NCBI GenBank assembly: GCA_009841225.1
Contig: VXMF01000030.1
Coordinates: 338,228 to 402,227 of the forward strand
Reading direction: 5' to 3'
Origin: Terriglobia bacterium
GTDB taxonomy: Bacteria > Acidobacteriota > Terriglobia > Bryobacterales > UBA6623
Length of the DNA: 64,000 nucleotides
The position numbers and the translations under genes were made by a program. The notes below the pieces were generated by a model, which was not told the DNA's origin, searched no databases, and saw only the letters and a list, made by a program, of their open reading frames with translations. Below are positions 61,378 to 64,000 of the stretch, in pieces. How positions within the stretch are numbered: position 1 is the first letter of the stretch; each line of letters starts with the position of its first letter.

Positions 61378-64000
61378 ACGCAAACTCATTGCTATTGAAC
61401 AACAGCAGGCAGAAATCGGCAAGCGCCCGAGTCGACGGCCCAACTTCCCACGCACGGGTGTCCGGCTGGTAGTCCTCGTAGACCGGGAGCCATTCCTCGT
61501 ATTCAAACGGCGCGCCCGTGAACTCCTCCACCAGCGAGCGCGTGATGCGAGTGGGGTACGCGGCCGCCTGGGGGGTACTGGAGCGCTGGTGCGCTTCTAT
61601 GGCAGCCACGTATTCGGCGAGCTTGGCGCTCATGCCGGGCTCGGGCGCACGCGAGAACGCCAGACTGTAGGCACGTTCGACCCTGCTTGCCACGTCGGGC
61701 TCCTCCCGCTCCAAGCGCATGGCGAAGGCGATCGAGCGCTTGGTCATGTAGTCGGAATTCAGCATGGTGAGTGCCTGCGGGCTGACAGCGGACGCATCCC
61801 GGCGCTCGCACGAGTCATTCGGGCTCGGCTGGTTGAAGACTTCCATCAAGGGGTCGGCCTGGCCGCGGACGCGGTAGGCATAGACGGAACGTCGGTTGCG
61901 CTCGGCCGGCTTGGGCGACGGCTGATAGGCAGGAGCGATCGAGAACTGGATCATGCGCGGCTGCAACGCGACCTCCAAGTTAATCTCGGGCATGGCCGGC
62001 ACGCCGCCCAGCTCGGGATTGAGTTCGCCCGATACCCGCAGCACGGCGTCTCGCAACTCCTCGGCAGAAAGCCGGCGCGGCACGAAGTAGGCCAGCAGGC
62101 GATTGTGCGGATCCTTGTTCCGTACCTGCTCGATGTCGGCCCGCTCGGAAGTCTGCTTGTATGCCTGCGAGGTCATGATGGCGCGATGGAGGCGCTTGAT
62201 GGACCAGCCGTTCTCGACAAAATCCGTGGCGAGCCAGTCCAGCAAGCCGGGATGCGACGGCTCTCCCCCCAGCCCGCCAAGGTTGTTGGGCGTCGCGACC
62301 AGCCCCGTTCCGAAGTGATACGCCCAGACCCGATTGACGATGGAACGAGCGGTGAGCGGGTTGCGGGCATCGACGATCCACTCGGCCAAGGCCAGCCGGC
62401 GACCGCCCATGGAGGTTGGCAGATCGAATGGGCTCTCGGCTGGTGCGGCCTTGGCTGCAAGTTGCGGTGCGCTTAGCACGCCGGGGCTCACGGCTTCGCC
62501 AGGAGCATGCACCGAGCCGCCTTCAAAGATCGTGGAATCCGGCCGCCAGTCAGCGTCTAGCTTGGCGGGCACGCGCAGCTTGCGCCCGTTCCCCGGGATG
62601 TAGTCGGGTCCGTTGAACACGGTCTGCGCCATCGGTTCGTAGCGCTCCAAGCGTCGCGTCCAGATCCATTCGTCCTGTCTGCGCACCTTCAGCCGACCCT
62701 CGTCAGCGGACGTGAGGCCGTAGTGGCGCGGCGGTTTCTCCGCGTCAGGGAGATTGTTCCTCTTGGCAGGCGGTACATACTCCAAGCCGCGCTCCTCGAA
62801 CCAATCGCGGGCAGCGCTTTCGGCCTTGGCATCCAGCGCCTCCTTGCGCTCGGTCGCGAAGTCCCGCAGTTGCGTCACGTGCTGGCGCCCCGCCTCAAAC
62901 CTCGCCAGGTTCTCTTCGGTCAGAAACTCGGCGGGGCGTTCGGCCATCTGAGTCCCGGCAAAGGCAGCGTAGACGCGGTAATAGTCGCGAATCGGAATGG
63001 GATCCACCTTGTGGTCGTGACACTTCGCGCAGCGGAGCGGCATCGACAAGAAGGTCTGGCCGACGCTGTGCACCACATCGTCGAGGTAGGCCTGCCGCGC
63101 CATCTTCTTCGGCACCATCGCCGAGCCCCACGGGCCCATGCGCAAGAATCCCGTCGCCACGAGCATTTCCGGATCGCTCCCAGGTAACTCGTCACCCGCA
63201 AGCTGCTCGATCACGAATCGGTCGTAAGGCTTGTCGGCGTTGAACGAGCGCACCACGTAGTCTCGATAGCGCCAAGCATTGGACCGCTCGTAGTCATTCG
63301 AATTCCCGGCGGTGTCAGCGTAGCGGGCAACATCGAGCCAGTGACGCCCCCATTGCTCGCCGTAGTGGGGGCTTGCAAGCAACCTGTCGACCAACCGCTC
63401 CCAAGCACCCGGCGCGGTGTCGGACAGGAACGCCCGAGCCTGCTCTGGGGTGGGCGGCAGGCCGGTCAAATCGAACACGGCGCGGCGCAGCAGATCGCGC
63501 TTGTCCGCTTGAGGTGCCGGCTCGATCCCCACGTCTGCCAGCCGCGCAACGTGAAAGGCATCAATCGGATTCGCGACGGCAGCCTCAGGCACCTGCGGCT
63601 TGCGGACCGGGCGAAACGCCCAGATGTCTTCTGGCTTGTAGAGCCGTTGCGTCCAATCCTCAGATTGCCCACCGCTCGTTGCCATCCTGACTCCGGCGGC
63701 GGACGTGTCTCTTGCAGACACTATCTCGCGCACCCTCTCGTCGCCGGGCCATGATGCTCCGAGTGCAATCCAGTCGCGCACGCGCTCGATCTGGCTTGCG
63801 CCGAGCCGATCGGTCTCCTTCGGCGGCATGACCAGGGTCGAGCCCTTACCCGACAGGGCCAGGTAGAGGAGGCTAGAGTCCGGCTCGCCCGGCACGATCG
63901 CAGGGCGTCCCGACTGGCCGCCCCGCCGGGCAGACACGCGAGTGGTCAAGTCCAAGCCCCCCATCAGCACGCCCGGGTCCTGACCATGGCAGGCCAGGCA
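61367..64000 (-). CDS. Planctomycete-type cytochrome c / DUF1549 / DUF1553 protein (partial, open at the right edge)
   Basis: At least 877 residues, running out of the window. The first visible codons give CLACHG with the CxxCH haem motif at 63986-64000, followed by MGGLDLTTR, as in the PSCyt1 domain of these proteins. DUF1549 follows (FDLTGLPPTPEQARAFL, HWLDVARYADTAG and FEV of redox-type), and DUF1553 occupies the C-terminal half (LAEWIVDARNPLTARSIVNR, then QPSPNDSCERRDASAVSPQA). The pair with DUF1501 is thought to act together outside the cell in degradation or electron transfer, but the reaction is unknown. The upstream part, including any signal peptide, is missing. Confidence 0.92.
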   Translation of the reverse strand, partial: CLACHGQDPGVLMGGLDLTTRVSARRGGQSGRPAIVPGEPDSSLLYLALSGKGSTLVMPPKETDRLGASQIERVRDWIALGASWPGDERVREIVSARDTSAAGVRMATSGGQSEDWTQRLYKPEDIWAFRPVRKPQVPEAAVANPIDAFHVARLADVGIEPAPQADKRDLLRRAVFDLTGLPPTPEQARAFLSDTAPGAWERLVDRLLASPHYGEQWGRHWLDVARYADTAGNSNDYERSNAWRYRDYVVRSFNADKPYDRFVIEQLAGDELPGSDPEMLVATGFLRMGPWGSAMVPKKMARQAYLDDVVHSVGQTFLSMPLRCAKCHDHKVDPIPIRDYYRVYAAFAGTQMAERPAEFLTEENLARFEAGRQHVTQLRDFATERKEALDAKAESAARDWFEERGLEYVPPAKRNNLPDAEKPPRHYGLTSADEGRLKVRRQDEWIWTRRLERYEPMAQTVFNGPDYIPGNGRKLRVPAKLDADWRPDSTIFEGGSVHAPGEAVSPGVLSAPQLAAKAAPAESPFDLPTSMGGRRLALAEWIVDARNPLTARSIVNRVWAYHFGTGLVATPNNLGGLGGEPSHPGLLDWLATDFVENGWSIKRLHRAIMTSQAYKQTSERADIEQVRNKDPHNRLLAYFVPRRLSAEELRDAVLRVSGELNPELGGVPAMPEINLEVALQPRMIQFSIAPAYQPSPKPAERNRRSVYAYRVRGQADPLMEVFNQPSPNDSCERRDASAVSPQALTMLNSDYMTKRSIAFAMRLEREEPDVASRVERAYSLAFSRAPEPGMSAKLAEYVAAIEAHQRSSTPQAAAYPTRITRSLVEEFTGAPFEYEEWLPVYEDYQPDTRAWEVGPSTRALADFCLLLFNSNEFAYVY

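Noticed and set aside
1..64000. Search for CRISPR arrays, insertion-sequence ends and prophage genes.
   Set aside because: No direct-repeat/spacer pattern, transposase, integrase or phage structural gene was found.

Overview
The window looks like part of a GC-rich (roughly 60-65 % by eye) Acidobacteriota chromosome, most likely from the Bryobacterales/Solibacter side. Four things point there. The secreted subtilisin at 49378-52704 ends in the kind of repeat domain described from Solibacter. A DUF1501 protein is paired with a cytochrome/DUF1549/DUF1553 protein at the right edge. There is an FG-GAP/UnbV protein fused to TPRs, and there are many Tat-exported, single-gene oxidoreductases, hydrolases and sulfatases. 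The taxonomic call is an inference from gene content. No rRNA, tRNA, CRISPR array, intact insertion sequence or prophage is visible.

Layout. 1-2.3 kb: tail of coaD, a class I aminotransferase and manA, tightly packed. 2.5-8.5 kb: exported enolase-superfamily enzyme, MFS carrier behind trpS, a LysR regulator coupled to a small tail-anchored protein, and a VapBC-type toxin-antitoxin pair with palindromes over its start. 8.7-19 kb: FAH-family hydrolase, a lone atpC, nitroreductase, NADP-type glutamate dehydrogenase, serine hydrolase, homocysteine methyltransferase, Gfo/Idh/MocA oxidoreductase, PlsB-like acyltransferase and a Tat-exported DUF3500-like protein. 19-31 kb: giant CRTAC/TPR protein, acidobacterial VWA-like protein, metallo-beta-lactamase-fold hydrolase, 2-hydroxyacid dehydrogenase, thioredoxin-like protein, sulfatase and an orphan histidine kinase. 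31-38 kb: M1-like and M48 metalloproteases, class III aminotransferase and a secreted tandem-Cache/FxLYD protein. 38.8-49 kb: chromate transporter, a CitE-type lyase divergent from a MaoC hydratase/acyl-CoA dehydrogenase pair, glucose-6-phosphate isomerase, bioB-bioF-bioD (no bioA), an EMC3/Oxa1-like membrane protein with a small partner, and a PfkB kinase with an operator-like promoter. 49-64 kb: subtilisin, sugar porter, decayed AAA ATPase fragment, PAP2 phosphatase, GH95 fucosidase, a second metallo-hydrolase, DUF1501, and the truncated cytochrome/DUF1549/DUF1553 gene.

How it fits together. Most is housekeeping plus carbohydrate scavenging. GH95, sulfatase, a sugar porter, an enolase-superfamily dehydratase and an FAH-family hydrolase could together handle sulfated, fucose-rich glycans, but they are dispersed and this is only a hypothesis.

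The most unusual genome-wide signal is that many transcription-unit-leading genes carry a -10-like hexamer only 6-12 bases before the start codon and no Shine-Dalgarno sequence. That suggests widespread leaderless or near-leaderless transcripts. It also decides several start codons here. I did not find a clearly novel multi-gene defence or mobile system.
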